From: Morella rubra
Lineage: Eukaryota > Streptophyta > Magnoliopsida > Fagales > Myricaceae
Length of the DNA stretch: 64,000 bases
NCBI GenBank assembly: GCA_003952965.2
Contig: CM025854.1
Location: 30,585,495 to 30,649,494, forward strand
Direction: 5' to 3'
Each line of letters opens with the position of its first letter. The first letter of the stretch is position 1. The notes below the pieces were generated by a model. It did no database searches and was not told the origin of the DNA. It saw only the letters and a list, made by a program, of their open reading frames with translations. Shown piece after piece: positions 1 to 10,675 of this stretch. A program made the position numbers and the translations under genes.

Positions 1-296
1 TGTTCGTATACTTCATTTTGAAACTCATTGTATCAAAATTTTCGCCGCTAACAATTAAGTGCCTTACACGATGGGCAGGATGACTGTTTCTTCTGTATAG
101 CAATTCAGGAGAACAACAATTGAAAAAGCTTGTTTTTTGTATCTTCTACTTTTATGCGTTAGAAAGCAGTGTTTATAGTTCTGTTATCTTGAACTCAATG
201 CCATTCTTTCGTTGTTTTAGGTCCTTGTGACTGTACATGACTCATCACTTTAGAGGGGAATTATAACTAGGACTTGGTTCGGTGTTTTCTGAAACT
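1..296 (+). promoter_or_regulatory. Upstream / 5'-UTR region of the NT-C2 gene
   Basis: No coding potential is seen. It is AT-rich leader or intron-like DNA; the stretch around 205-221 ends in a T-rich tract and TTTTAG that could be the acceptor of a 5'-UTR intron, but no transcript is available to confirm this. Confidence 0.3.
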
Positions 297-3200
297 ATGG
301 TTCTAGGCTTGAAAGCAAAGAGCAGGCGGGGCGCCTTGGTTCAAATCGATTATTTAATCCATGTTCAGGAGGTTAAGCCTTGGCCCCCCTCGCAGTCACT
401 TAGATCTTTACGTTCTGTCCTGATTCAATGGGAAAATGGTGATCGAAATTCTGGGTCTACCAACCTTGTTGTACCATCTCTTGGATCAGTTGTCGGTGAG
501 GGAAAGATTGAATTCAATGAGTCTTTTAGGCTACCTGTGACTTTGTTGAGGGACATGTCTGTCAAAGGTGGGGATGCTGATGCATTCCAGAAGAATTGCT
601 TAGAGTTTAATCTGTACGAGCCTAGGAGGGATAAGACTGTGAAGGGCCAGTTGTTGGCAACTGCCATGGTAGATTTGGCAGATTATGGGGTTGTGAAAGA
701 GGAGTTAAGTATTACTGCTCAAATGAACTGCAAGAGGAGCTATAGGAACACGGATCAACCAGTTTTGTTTATCAAAATTCAGCCTGTTAATAAGAGTTGC
801 ACTAGTTCCTTGGCTGGTGATGACCAATTGAGAGGAGTGGTGCTGGATGATAATGGTGGCGGATCTGTTTCTTCCTTGATGAATGAAGAGTATGCTGAGG
901 AAGCTGAGCTTGCATCTTTCACTGATGATGATGTTTCATCACATTCATCTCAGACGGTTTCTTCGACTGCTCTTGACTCTAACGGTGGTATACCTCCTCA
1001 AAATGAAGAGGTACTTTGTGGGTTCTTTCTGTGCATTCTCGTTCATTCTTTCCATCCATTCTCTTTTGACTGCTAGTTTCTAATTTTGATCTGCCATTGA
1101 ATGAACTAATGTGCTCGTATCTACATTCTTCCCTACTAAAGAGATTCATGTTCTCCATCCTGATATGCAGATAGCGTCTAAACCCTGCAATATGTAATTT
1201 AAGCTAGTGTGTATGTGCGCGGGTCATGTGCATATACGTATATAGATGTGTGTATTTCTGTGTGTGTATATATATATATAAAATGATGATAAGATGCTCA
1301 CAATGTACTATGTCAATGATAATTGAAATTGAATACCAGACTGTTCCAGACATGGTAAGGCATGGCACTGGAGGGGGTAACAAGGAGCATGCCTTGGCTG
1401 CAAAACTGAAGCTTGAAAAATCAAATGTGATGCCACTCATTGAATCACCTGAAAATCTGAAGGGGAGTTCATCTTGCTCATCATCAATAGACTTATCCTC
1501 TGATCTTGGGAGTCCTGTAAATGGTCCTTCTTCTGGATTGAATTTCTCCAACTCTAGTTCCATACCAATCCAACAAAATGTTGTGACCCATAGTTTTCAC
1601 TCTTCCTCATTATCCTTGGTGTATGGAAATATGGAGGAAGATTCTGATGCCAGCATTATAAGCAATGAGCACGGACGTTTAGCTCCAGAAGTTCATGAAC
1701 GGGTCAGTAATAGCACATGTGAAACTTCAGGTGATGGTCAGCAGAACATCAAGGAATATGTACCGAACAGTTATGTTGTATCCCCAGATAACAATTCCCA
1801 GGTGTTTGAGAAGCTGGACTCCACAAAATCTGGTGGTTCTCCATGTAACATTAACAATGATGGGAGAGGCTGGTTAATTGGCAGCGATCACCAGGAGGAG
1901 GCTGAAACAACAGATGATATCTATGATAGTTCTACAGAGGACAAAGATGGAAGGGAACCACAAGAAAACAGAGATGAAATACAAAAGTTTGATGAGAATA
2001 AGCATTCTGCAGAAGATGAATCATTAGCTACCGGAAGTGCTGCCAGGGTGCAAGTCTCTTTGGAAGGTGATACACTTTCTTTAGGCAGGGGAAATCTTGG
2101 TATGAAGAGCAATATCCTACAAAATGACAGACTAAAAAATGTGAAGTCTGTTAGGTCATCAGTAGACTTAGCTAGGACCAATGGGTTGGTAAGTAATAAT
2201 CAGCAGAGAGAAGTAAAGGAAATTGGTGTATTGGGGGACGCACAGTATGTAGGACGAAATCTGAGAAGCAATGAAAGAAAAGATGCTAAAGTTTATCCAA
2301 AGGATACCAGAAGCGCCCTTTTAGACAGTAAAATCCAGCAATTGGAACACAGAATAAAGCTGCTTGAGAGTGAGTTGACAGAAGCTGCTGCTATTGAGGC
2401 TGCTCTTTATTCAGTAGTTGCTGAGCATGGAAGTTCCATGAGTAAGGTCCATGCTCCAGCTCGGCGCCTTTCGAGGCTGTATCTTCATGCTTGTGGAGAA
2501 AGTTCTCTATCAAGAAGGGCATCTGCAGCTAGGAGTGCTGTTTCGGGACTAGTTTTGGTAGCAAAAGCATGTGGCAATGATGTTCCAAGGTATGCACTAA
2601 CACATTACTTTTTGGTTTTCTTTAATCGTTACTTGATTGAGGATATATGAACTGCCTAATTGAGGAAGAGGACTATTTCACTGCCAGCACTTCAGATAAA
2701 CCCAAGACGTAAATTGAAGCTGGATTAAAGCATCTAATGTAGATGCTTTATCAAAAAAAAACAAGCATCTAATGTAGATGCAATATGGTTCTACTAAATA
2801 ACACGCAAAACAGAAGAATCATTTATTTTCTTGAGGGAATCAGCTTGCGTGTGCATTGTCTTCATAGAATTACATTTGATCCACTGTGTTGAAGTTTGTT
2901 TTTATGTGATCTTTGTAGGCACTCACTTGTTTTTCCCATTCTCCGATTACAGATTAATGTTTTGGTTGTCCAATTCTGTTGTCCTGAGAACAATCATAAG
3001 TCAAGGCACTGGGAACACAGAGCTACCACTCTCTTCTGGATCTGGTAGGAAATGGAATGGTGGGGGAAAGGTAGAAAACAAGGAATCATCCCAATTAAAA
3101 TGGAAAGGGTCTTCTCCTGGGAGAAAAGAAAATGCGAAAGCTTTGTATGGAAGTCTTGGTAACTGGGAGGACCCACATATGTTTGTGTCTGCATTAGAAA

Positions 3201-5559
3201 AAATAGAAGGCTGGATCTTCTCCCGAATCGTTGAGTCTATCTGGTGGCAGGTCAGTCCTCAATTCTTCCTCTCTTTCATCTATAATTTTGGAACTCCGTG
3301 GAAGTGTATTGTAGCAACACTAGGATATGGGGCATCAACTTTCTCTTTATCTAGCCTGAATTAGTTTATGTTTTATTTCCAGACTCTGACTCCACATATG
3401 CAGTCTGCCGCTGCTACAGAAATTAGTAAAGGTATGGGTTCCAGCTCAAGTAAAAACTGTGGAAGATTATCTAGTTCAGGTGATCAAGAGCAAGGGAACT
3501 TTGGATTAGACCTTTGGAAGAAGGCCTTCACAGATGCCTGTGAAAGACTTTGTCCCGTCCGCGCTGGAGGGCATGATTGTGGCTGCTTGCCTTTGCTGGC
3601 TAGACTGGTAAATCCTTACACATATTGAACGTTATAGCATCAACTCTATTCTTTCCCTTCTGGATTTAAATCATCTTCTTATAACTAAAGCCAGTTGATA
3701 AGGTTGCAGGATATCCATGTTTAAACAACCCCAATTATTGTATGTAAATCGTTTTCCATACCAAGTTTTGAAAGTATTGTGTTTCTATTTTAAGATGCAT
3801 TTCTTATCTCTCTAAGGGACATATTTGTTTATCGCTGTAGATTAGCGTCACAATTTGGTTTAAATTACATGACATTATTTAGTATATTGGAACGGGTCAA
3901 TATATACCTACAGCAAATAAAGAAATCATTGATCTACCACTCTGAACTTCTCAAAATGTTTATTTACATAGTTTTATCCTTTCTTCCCTTCAAAAACACC
4001 TGATAAGAGTATCTTTATGGGTCTAGATAATGGAGCAATGCGTGGCTAGATTAGATGTGGCAATGTTCAATGCTATTCTTCGTGAATCTTCCGATGAGAT
4101 CCCAACAGATCCTGTATCTGACCCCATCAGTGATTCAAAGGTTCTCCCTATTCCAGCGGGGAAATCAAGCTTTGGCGCTGGTGCACAACTGAAAAATGCG
4201 GTAAATCATGCAAATTGTACTTTCTGAGGCTAATTAAAGCAGATCATTAGTCATATATTGTAGATGTTCTCGACCCTCCCAATTTATTGTGTTAACTGAT
4301 TGCTATTTCCTAGAATTCTAGGCTCAGAATTCATGCATTCCTCAGTTATACCTAATTTCATAGAATGCACCCCAAGAGCTTGTTGAATTGTAACAGCAAT
4401 GTGAAATTTTCAAATGCAACGTTTTTAGCAAGTTTTGATCTGGTTGTCCTAATTGACTGTTTTCTCCATTTTTGTTTGGTGGATATCAGATCGGAACCTG
4501 GTCTAGATGGCTGACTGACTTATTTGGTATGGACTATGATGACTCGCTTGAAGATGCAAATAACCATGGTGACAATTATGAGAGAGAAGATGCATCAATC
4601 AAGTCTTTCCATCTCCTTAATGCATTGAGCGATCTCATGATGCTTCCAAAGGACATGCTTCTGAGTAAATCCGTCAGGAAAGAGGTTTAGCGCTGAACTT
4701 AAGCCATTCCATTTAGTCTCTGGACTGCGTGATCAGTGTTTGAAATAGTGTCTTATGGTCCTTTACTTTCTACTTTTGAAGGTATGCCCTGCATTTGGTG
4801 CACCATTGATCAAGAGGGTTCTCGATAATTTCGTTCCAGATGAGTTTTGTCCAGACCCAATTCCAGATGTTGTGCTTGAAGCGCTGGACTCCGAGGTCAC
4901 TCAATTGAATCTAACCTTTTTTTTTTTTTTCATAACTATGCAGCTATCCATTAGAAGCTTTCACAGGACAACCACACCCCAAGTTTGATTTTTCACTATT
5001 CTGCTATCCATCCAGTATGACTTGGGTAGAACAGTCCCATGTGTGTTTGATGATGATAGTAATCACTACATGCTTACTAGTGTTACCTTGGGAAAATAAG
5101 TCTTGGCAGAATCTGAACCAAAATTCACTTTCTATGTGTTATACTAAATTCTTTCGTAATATTGTCTATTGCATTGAAGAAGTAGCCTGATTAGCCCCGC
5201 ATTTCTTGCGTTCGTTTGTGTAGGCTGATCCTGAAACAGGGGAGGAGTCTCTGATGAACTTCCCATGCACTGCAGCTCCTATAGTCTATTCGGCACCTTT
5301 GACAGCTTCAGTTGCAAATGTTATCGGGGATGTTGGAAGCCAACCTCACCTGAAAAGAAGTGGATCCTCAGTGCTTCGGAAATCGAACACCAGTGATGAC
5401 GAGCTTGATGAATTGAATTCACCCTTGGCTCCGATATTGATTGCAGGTTCCCGTTCTTCTGCAGTTCCAACAAAGCCCGCCTGGATAGCCAAGGGGAATG
5501 TCAATCAAAATGTTGTGAGATACGAACTCCTGCGCAATGTATGGATGAATAGCGAGTAA
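297..5559 (+). CDS. NT-C2 (EEIG1/EHBP1 N-terminal) domain protein, At3g01810-like
   Basis: Eight exons: 297-1010, 1340-2589, 2953-3250, 3383-3607, 4027-4200, 4490-4684, 4782-4895 and 5224-5559, giving 3306 nt and 1101 aa in one continuous frame. I chose ATG 297 (MVLGLKAKSRRG) because the NT-C2 domain begins at once; an upstream in-frame ATG at 282 adds only five residues. Residues about 1-160 form the NT-C2 domain (PWPPSQSLRSLRSV, QWENGDRNSGST, GKIEFNESF), a lipid-binding C2-like fold in proteins linking membranes and cytoskeleton. The middle is acidic and Ser-rich. Near residue 570 a heptad-like coiled coil (KIQQLEHRIKLLESEL) precedes a conserved C-terminal region with MEQCVARLDVAMFNAILRES. 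The Arabidopsis family is annotated as EEIG1/EHBP1 or 'gar2-like', with poorly known function. It converges on the adenylate-kinase-like gene downstream. Exon limits are inferred from GT-AG sites and frame. Confidence 0.88.
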
Positions 5560-6794
5560 CAACGGTTGTATATTACAGGTATATATGTATGATGTATCTC
5601 GTGTTGTTCCGTTTGGAGTAGTAAATTTGTACCCCAGTTTTGTTTGTACCGTCTTACTTCTTGATGTCTATACAAAAAAGGCAATTGCAGTAGAAAATTT
5701 CAGAACATATGAAAAATGAACACAATTTCAAAGAAAAAACTAAGGCATAATCACTTACAGCACACATTTTAGTTTTCAAGCGTCTGTCGAAGTTGGCCAT
5801 CAATAACCAAAAGGGGTTGGCCTGATGGTTAAGACTTGGGACCTAGGGGTTTGCTTCCCCTGAGATCTCAAGTTTAAATTCTCTCCGGTGCAAATAATTT
5901 CTTAAGTTACCTCTTTATCAAAGTCAGACTGACTTGACTCTTGTGACTTGAGAGGTTGTATCGGCCCGTTAGATGAGTCCACTTTGGTGGACCTACTGGG
6001 TTGAATTTATACTCATTAAAAAAGAAATTTTTTTTACCACTATTAACAACATGGAGACTTTGTTTTCTCACGCACAGAAAAAATTAATTTTTTCTGCTTT
6101 GAGCTCTCGTCGTGGATGAATCAAATTGACTTTCTAATCAGTTTTCTTGCTCCAAACGACCAACGTTCTAGTTGAAGAACAACTTAACCGATATACTCGA
6201 ATAGTGTTATGGGTGCACTGAATTTGTACCGACTCCGGATGAATTTCGGGCAGGTTATTATTGGTTGGGACTCCTCAGAGGATACTTTTTGTATACTGTG
6301 AAGTGTTGTTTATCATGGACCGTGGAGGAGCACTTAGAATTTGGCTAGATAATCCCAGCTTGGTCCAAACCCACGAGATTCCCAAAATTGCAGCGACAGC
6401 GTTTCATTGTTACCCTTACAACTCAAAAACATCTGTTTGTTGTTCTCGTGGGAGGCAGGAGTTAAATGAGGAGAGAACGACCCATTAAAAATAAAAAGCC
6501 AAAGCAGATACTAAAAAGGCAAGTGTTAGCTAGTAAAGAGCAAAAATGAACTCTCTTATATTAGGTTTATATAATATAATGGTCATACAAGGCAGTATTC
6601 TTCTCTGCTTTTCACTCTCATCAAAACTATGTCACACTGGGTACAAACGGTGCATGGCACTTGCAAAAATAATACTTAGAAACGCCAAAAATTCAGATCC
6701 AGAAGCTTCAATGCTCACTGTGGTTCTCACATTTATATTTACTAGTACACTCAATGAAGATAATGGTGCAGGCAAAAGACCCGACAAAAACAAA
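5560..6794. other. Intergenic region between convergent genes
   Basis: It holds the 3' UTRs of the two convergent genes and a SINE-like repeat (5811-6028). Short ORFs at 6261-6488 and 6546-6815 resemble no family I know and have no gene-like context. Confidence 0.5.
5811..6028 (+). repeat. tRNA-derived SINE-like element
   Basis: A pol III-type A box (GGTTGGCCTGATGGTTAAG, about 5815-5833) is followed about 40 bp later by a B-box-like AGTTTAAATTCTC (about 5871-5883). A roughly 140-bp unrelated body then ends in an A/T-rich tail (about 6015-6030). This order is typical of plant SINEs. I could not define a clear target-site duplication, so the ends are approximate. Confidence 0.55.
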
Positions 6795-8717
6795 TCACGC
6801 AGTCAGCTTCTGTGAAGAGCTAACAGCATTTATGTGCTGGAGTTGTAACGCAGCCAACAGCCCCTGCCAGGTTTCTCCTGGGGCACCCGCCACATGAAAA
6901 TCAAGAAGTTTCTTCTGTTTCCTATAGTAATCTTCCAATAGCATACCCTAAATGGAGGGGAAAAAACAGCTATTACATCTTCCAGACACAAACATAGTCT
7001 CGTGAACAGAATGAAGTTGATGATTATAACATCAGGTACATGTGTTTTGATTCCAATACTACTAATTAAGAAGAAACCGGGTCATACCTGCTCTGAATAG
7101 ATATGGAACTTTTCCTTCCGCAGACCTTCATTATCAGCAGAAGATAATTGGAGCTGTTTTTCCTGAGACTGCAGCTTTAGGTTACACCCAGCATTGCTCA
7201 TGCTAAGATATTGGTGACAAGGAGAAAACTTTCCAGCTGCTAGATTGTTTTTCACCATGTAGTCTTCTGTGCATTTGAAATTCACGACTAAATCAATATC
7301 CGCGATTTGGTCTAGAATCTCCTGTAAAAATAAAATAAAATACCGCCGTTCAAAGAACTCATTAGGAACCAATTATTATTGTAAGTCAGAAAAATCTTAA
7401 TCACATGTAACATAATCATAAACCTGACTATAACCTCTAGTACAAGAGAAAACTGAATATGGTTAACCAGATCAATATAAAGCCACACACATCATCATCA
7501 GATTTCTCCAAATAATTAGTGATAATTACATTATAAAAATGCCTACCGCCCCCAACATACCTAAAAATGCATATAGTTCACATGAAGGCCAACCAAAGTA
7601 TACGACACACACACAAACACAGAGTTCAATGAAGACCACGAACATATGATGGCCAAAATCAAGGCAGAACGTACCCCCCACCCACTTGCAAACAGTTGAA
7701 ATGTGGACCCAAATCAATGTGAACCACACAAACATTCAATCTTACAGGGGAGGAGAAAAGCAAATGATGTTATTTCATAATTAAACTTACAGCTTGCATC
7801 CTTGTTCGAGGAACCCCATCCAGAATGAACCCAGACTCGCCTCTGCAGTACCCTTCTTCCAGCCTCTTTGACAACAGGGCGAAAATGATCTCCTCCGGAA
7901 CAAGCTTCCTTTCATTTACTGCATTTGCAATCTGAATTGTCGGAAAGGAAAGGACAACATCAGCGTGTTACGCCAATTGAAATCGAACCAATAGTTCACG
8001 AAGAAAGTTCGCTAATAAATTCAGAAAAATGGAAAAAAAAAAACAAAAACAAAAAAACTTCAACATCCCACCAAATTTGTCATCTTGATGCGCCTATACT
8101 TAGAGCTTTATATAAAACATATGATTGAACTTACATATAAACTCATACAAAGGACATACTTCTCATCCAATAGTCACGCATACGCTTGACGCGGAAACAA
8201 AAGGAGACCCAAAATATACTTAAGTTTGAATAAAACGTCTCCCATATTAAAACAAAATACAGGCTTCAATTTTGAAATTCTCATGATTCATATCCCAGTT
8301 AAAACATATCCTCAGGAAGGAAAAGCGGCCTATAAACGAACATGGAAAAACGTAGAATTTATTAGAAAAAAAAAGAAGAGGATACGGGACCTGTTTGTAG
8401 AGAGAAGAGCGAGGGTGGAGCTCCTGGCGGACAAGGCTGCCCATGGAAATGTGGGGGACTTGTAGGAGCTTCGAGAGCCTCTCGGCGTGCATGTGTCTCT
8501 GCCCTCCTCGGTGCCCTATAATAACCCACTGGACCCCTCTCCCTGGGACCCAACCATCCGTCCCCACCATACCATGTCGCAGCTCCTCCTCCTCCTCCTC
8601 GTAGTAGTCGGAGTCGTACTGGAGCTGAGCCGCAGCAGATCCATATTCTCGGCTCACAAGGCGATGGAGAGTTGGCAGCCGTGGCGCTAGAGTTCGCAGT
8701 CGCCTAAGGCCGGACAT
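6795..8717 (-). CDS. Adenylate-kinase-like P-loop protein, probably mitochondrial (At3g01820-like)
   Basis: Four exons on the minus strand: 8717-8391, 7931-7791, 7321-7088 and 6947-6795, all phase 0, giving 284 aa. The N-terminus (MSGLRRLRTLAPRLPTLHRL) is Arg-rich and lacks acidic residues, as in mitochondrial presequences. The core keeps adenylate-kinase landmarks such as VPHISMGSLVRQEL and the NMP-binding FILDGVPRTRMQA. The nucleotide-binding loop, however, reads GHRGGQRH (residues 68-75), without the Gly-Lys-Gly/Thr of a Walker A motif, and the Arg-rich lid is not recognisable. The protein ends with a conserved EDYYRKQKKLLDFHVAGA segment. In the canonical family the reaction is ATP + AMP = 2 ADP; here catalysis is doubtful. 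From memory, Arabidopsis At3g01820 is the neighbour of the NT-C2 gene, which fits the context. A pseudoenzyme role is inference. Confidence 0.82.
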
Positions 8718-9756
8718 GGCGGTGGCGGCTTGCAGAAGGGTTTTAGACTCGGAGAGTGAGCGAAAAAGGCTTTCGATCGACAGGAAATTGAGGTTTTAGA
8801 GAGCGGAGAGGAGAAAGGAGAGAGGAGAGAGTCGGGGTCCAGGAAATAGCCATTGTCTTGGACGGAAACTACGGTGATGCCACTACTTTAGCTCCTTCAT
8901 TGCTTATTGCGCCAGATTCGCAGTAGATACATTGGGCTCCGAGTTGAGGAAAAAGCTTTGTTTTGTAGGTCCAATGGGCTGTTTCTCTTCTTGCAAGCCC
9001 AAAGGAAGTGCCTATTGGTTTAGCTTTTTCTCTAAGCTTTTACTTTTGTTCATTTTTGGCCTGGGAACTTTTACTTGGTTCATTTGCATGACCTTACAAG
9101 GGTGAGCGAGGATGTGGAGGGATAATTCCAAAGCTTATTCGTGGAAAGGTTCAGTTAACAAAGCCAGTGCAGTTAAGATTGGTAGGCAAGCTGTTTTTAC
9201 TTCGAAAGAAAAAGGGAGGTTGAGAAGTTTAGGAGGCTTGAAGACTGGAGTCTGAGACTCTGCTGGAATGCTCCATTCTAAGACCAAACTGTATTTGTTT
9301 GCCTTGTACGAGAGACAAATATTCTTGGGTCAACCAATAGATGCCTCTTTCGTAGATGCTTCCTAATTTCTTGGGCCAATAGATTATTAGGCTTAAAGTT
9401 AGAACTTAAGTAAATAGGGGCTTAGACTTTCTTAAATGATTTAAACCCATAGGCCCAACATTCACCAACTTTCGGCCTTTAGGCCCAAACCCTTTCAGTG
9501 GGTAGGGCCTGTGGTGTTTTGGGTGCACTTTCGGGTTTATGGGCCTAATGTATTTTCATCTACATCAGGAAAAATTAATCTTAATATTTATGACGAGTAT
9601 CCAATGTCTAGGGGAGCATACAAAATTTTTCTTAGGTACGTATTCGATCGTATGATTGTACTTGGATCGGGTCGATTCTGGACAGGTCCACACGGCAGCA
9701 TGCCGATTTCTCAGGCTGACCCGAAAACCCAACCCAACCCAACTGTGATTGATGAT
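8718..9756. other. 5' flank of adenylate-kinase-like gene and remnant DUF247 upstream region
   Basis: 8718-8870 is GA-rich leader DNA of the minus-strand gene. The segment 9340-9395 (TGCTTCCTAATTTCTTGGG and neighbouring bases) closely resembles 17530-17580 upstream of the second DUF247 copy, so duplicated flanking DNA reaches here. No other gene is seen. Confidence 0.45.
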
Positions 9757-10390
9757 TGAAGCCATGACTTGATATTACTAGAAAACCATGCAAGTGACTT
9801 GGAATGTACTCGAGCAGTTGTCCATTATAACCATGGACCAAAGACATGGCAAGCCATTAATTCAACTCGCTGTAGAATTTTTGAGTTTCATTTTCCCTTT
9901 CACGGCACCGTCTTCTACAGTTTATCAATCTTTAACAGACATCAAGCATATTGTTGACTTGATCCGAAAGTTATTTGTCTCATCTATTAATGGAGAGGAA
10001 GAAGGCATCTACATAGAATGAGAACTCATTCCTTCTGCCACAACCCTCGTAGAGGCTGAAATTCGATTTCGAAAGGGTACGTCTACGAGCATCTTGGACA
10101 TTAAATTTAAACAGGGTGTACTAGAAATCCCTAGAAATCCCTCCATTGGGAATTGATGTATTAACATAAACAACCTTCCGAAATCTGATGAGCTTTGAAC
10201 AATGCTATCCTAAATGTGAGGGGCAGATTACTTCCTACGCCATACTCCTAGATAATCTCATAAACACTGCCAAGGAAATGGAGATACTCTACAAAGGAGA
10301 GATCATGCAGAATTGGTTGGATCCAGAGAATGCTGCTCAGTTCTTCAACAAGCTTTATCACAATACTGCCATGGAGATATTCTATTATGG

Positions 10391-10395
10391 AAGAC
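10391..10395. repeat. Target-site duplication AAGAC (left copy)
   Basis: AAGAC at 10391-10395 and 15343-15347 directly flank the two LTRs. It is the 5-bp duplication expected of copia integrase. Its perfect match shows that both ends of the insertion are intact. Confidence 0.9.
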
Positions 10396-10658
10396 TAAAG
10401 AATGCGCAAAGAAAAATGATGCGAAGAATATTTTCACTCTCATTCCTTTCATGCAAGAATACAATGGGTATATAAAGGCTATCCAAAGCCGTTACAGAAA
10501 GGAATAACAATCCTGAAACTGCGGTACAAAGGACGCGTGTATATCAGGTGGTTATATGAGAATCTTCTGGACCTTAGGAGGCATCTGCTGACGTGGAGGA
10601 CTTGCTGGAAGGGGCAGCAAAGCTGGAGCATTGACCTGGAGCGGACGATATTCTAACA
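10396..10658 (-). repeat. 3' LTR of the copia element
   Basis: 263 bp, identical to 15080-15342 apart from one base. It lies at the low-coordinate end because the element is on the minus strand. It contains a TTTATATA sequence that may serve as the TATA box. Confidence 0.93.
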
Positions 10659-10667
10659 GCCCCCCTC
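10659..10667 (-). other. Polypurine tract of the copia element
   Basis: On the minus strand GAGGGGGGC lies directly before the 3' LTR start (TGTTAG). This is the usual place and composition of the plus-strand primer. Confidence 0.75.
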
Positions 10668-10675
10668 GAGCCGAG

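Noticed and set aside
1204..1563. Antisense ORF over exon 2 of the NT-C2 gene
   Set aside because: It is low complexity (TA/CA-rich) and antisense to supported exons; a shadow frame.
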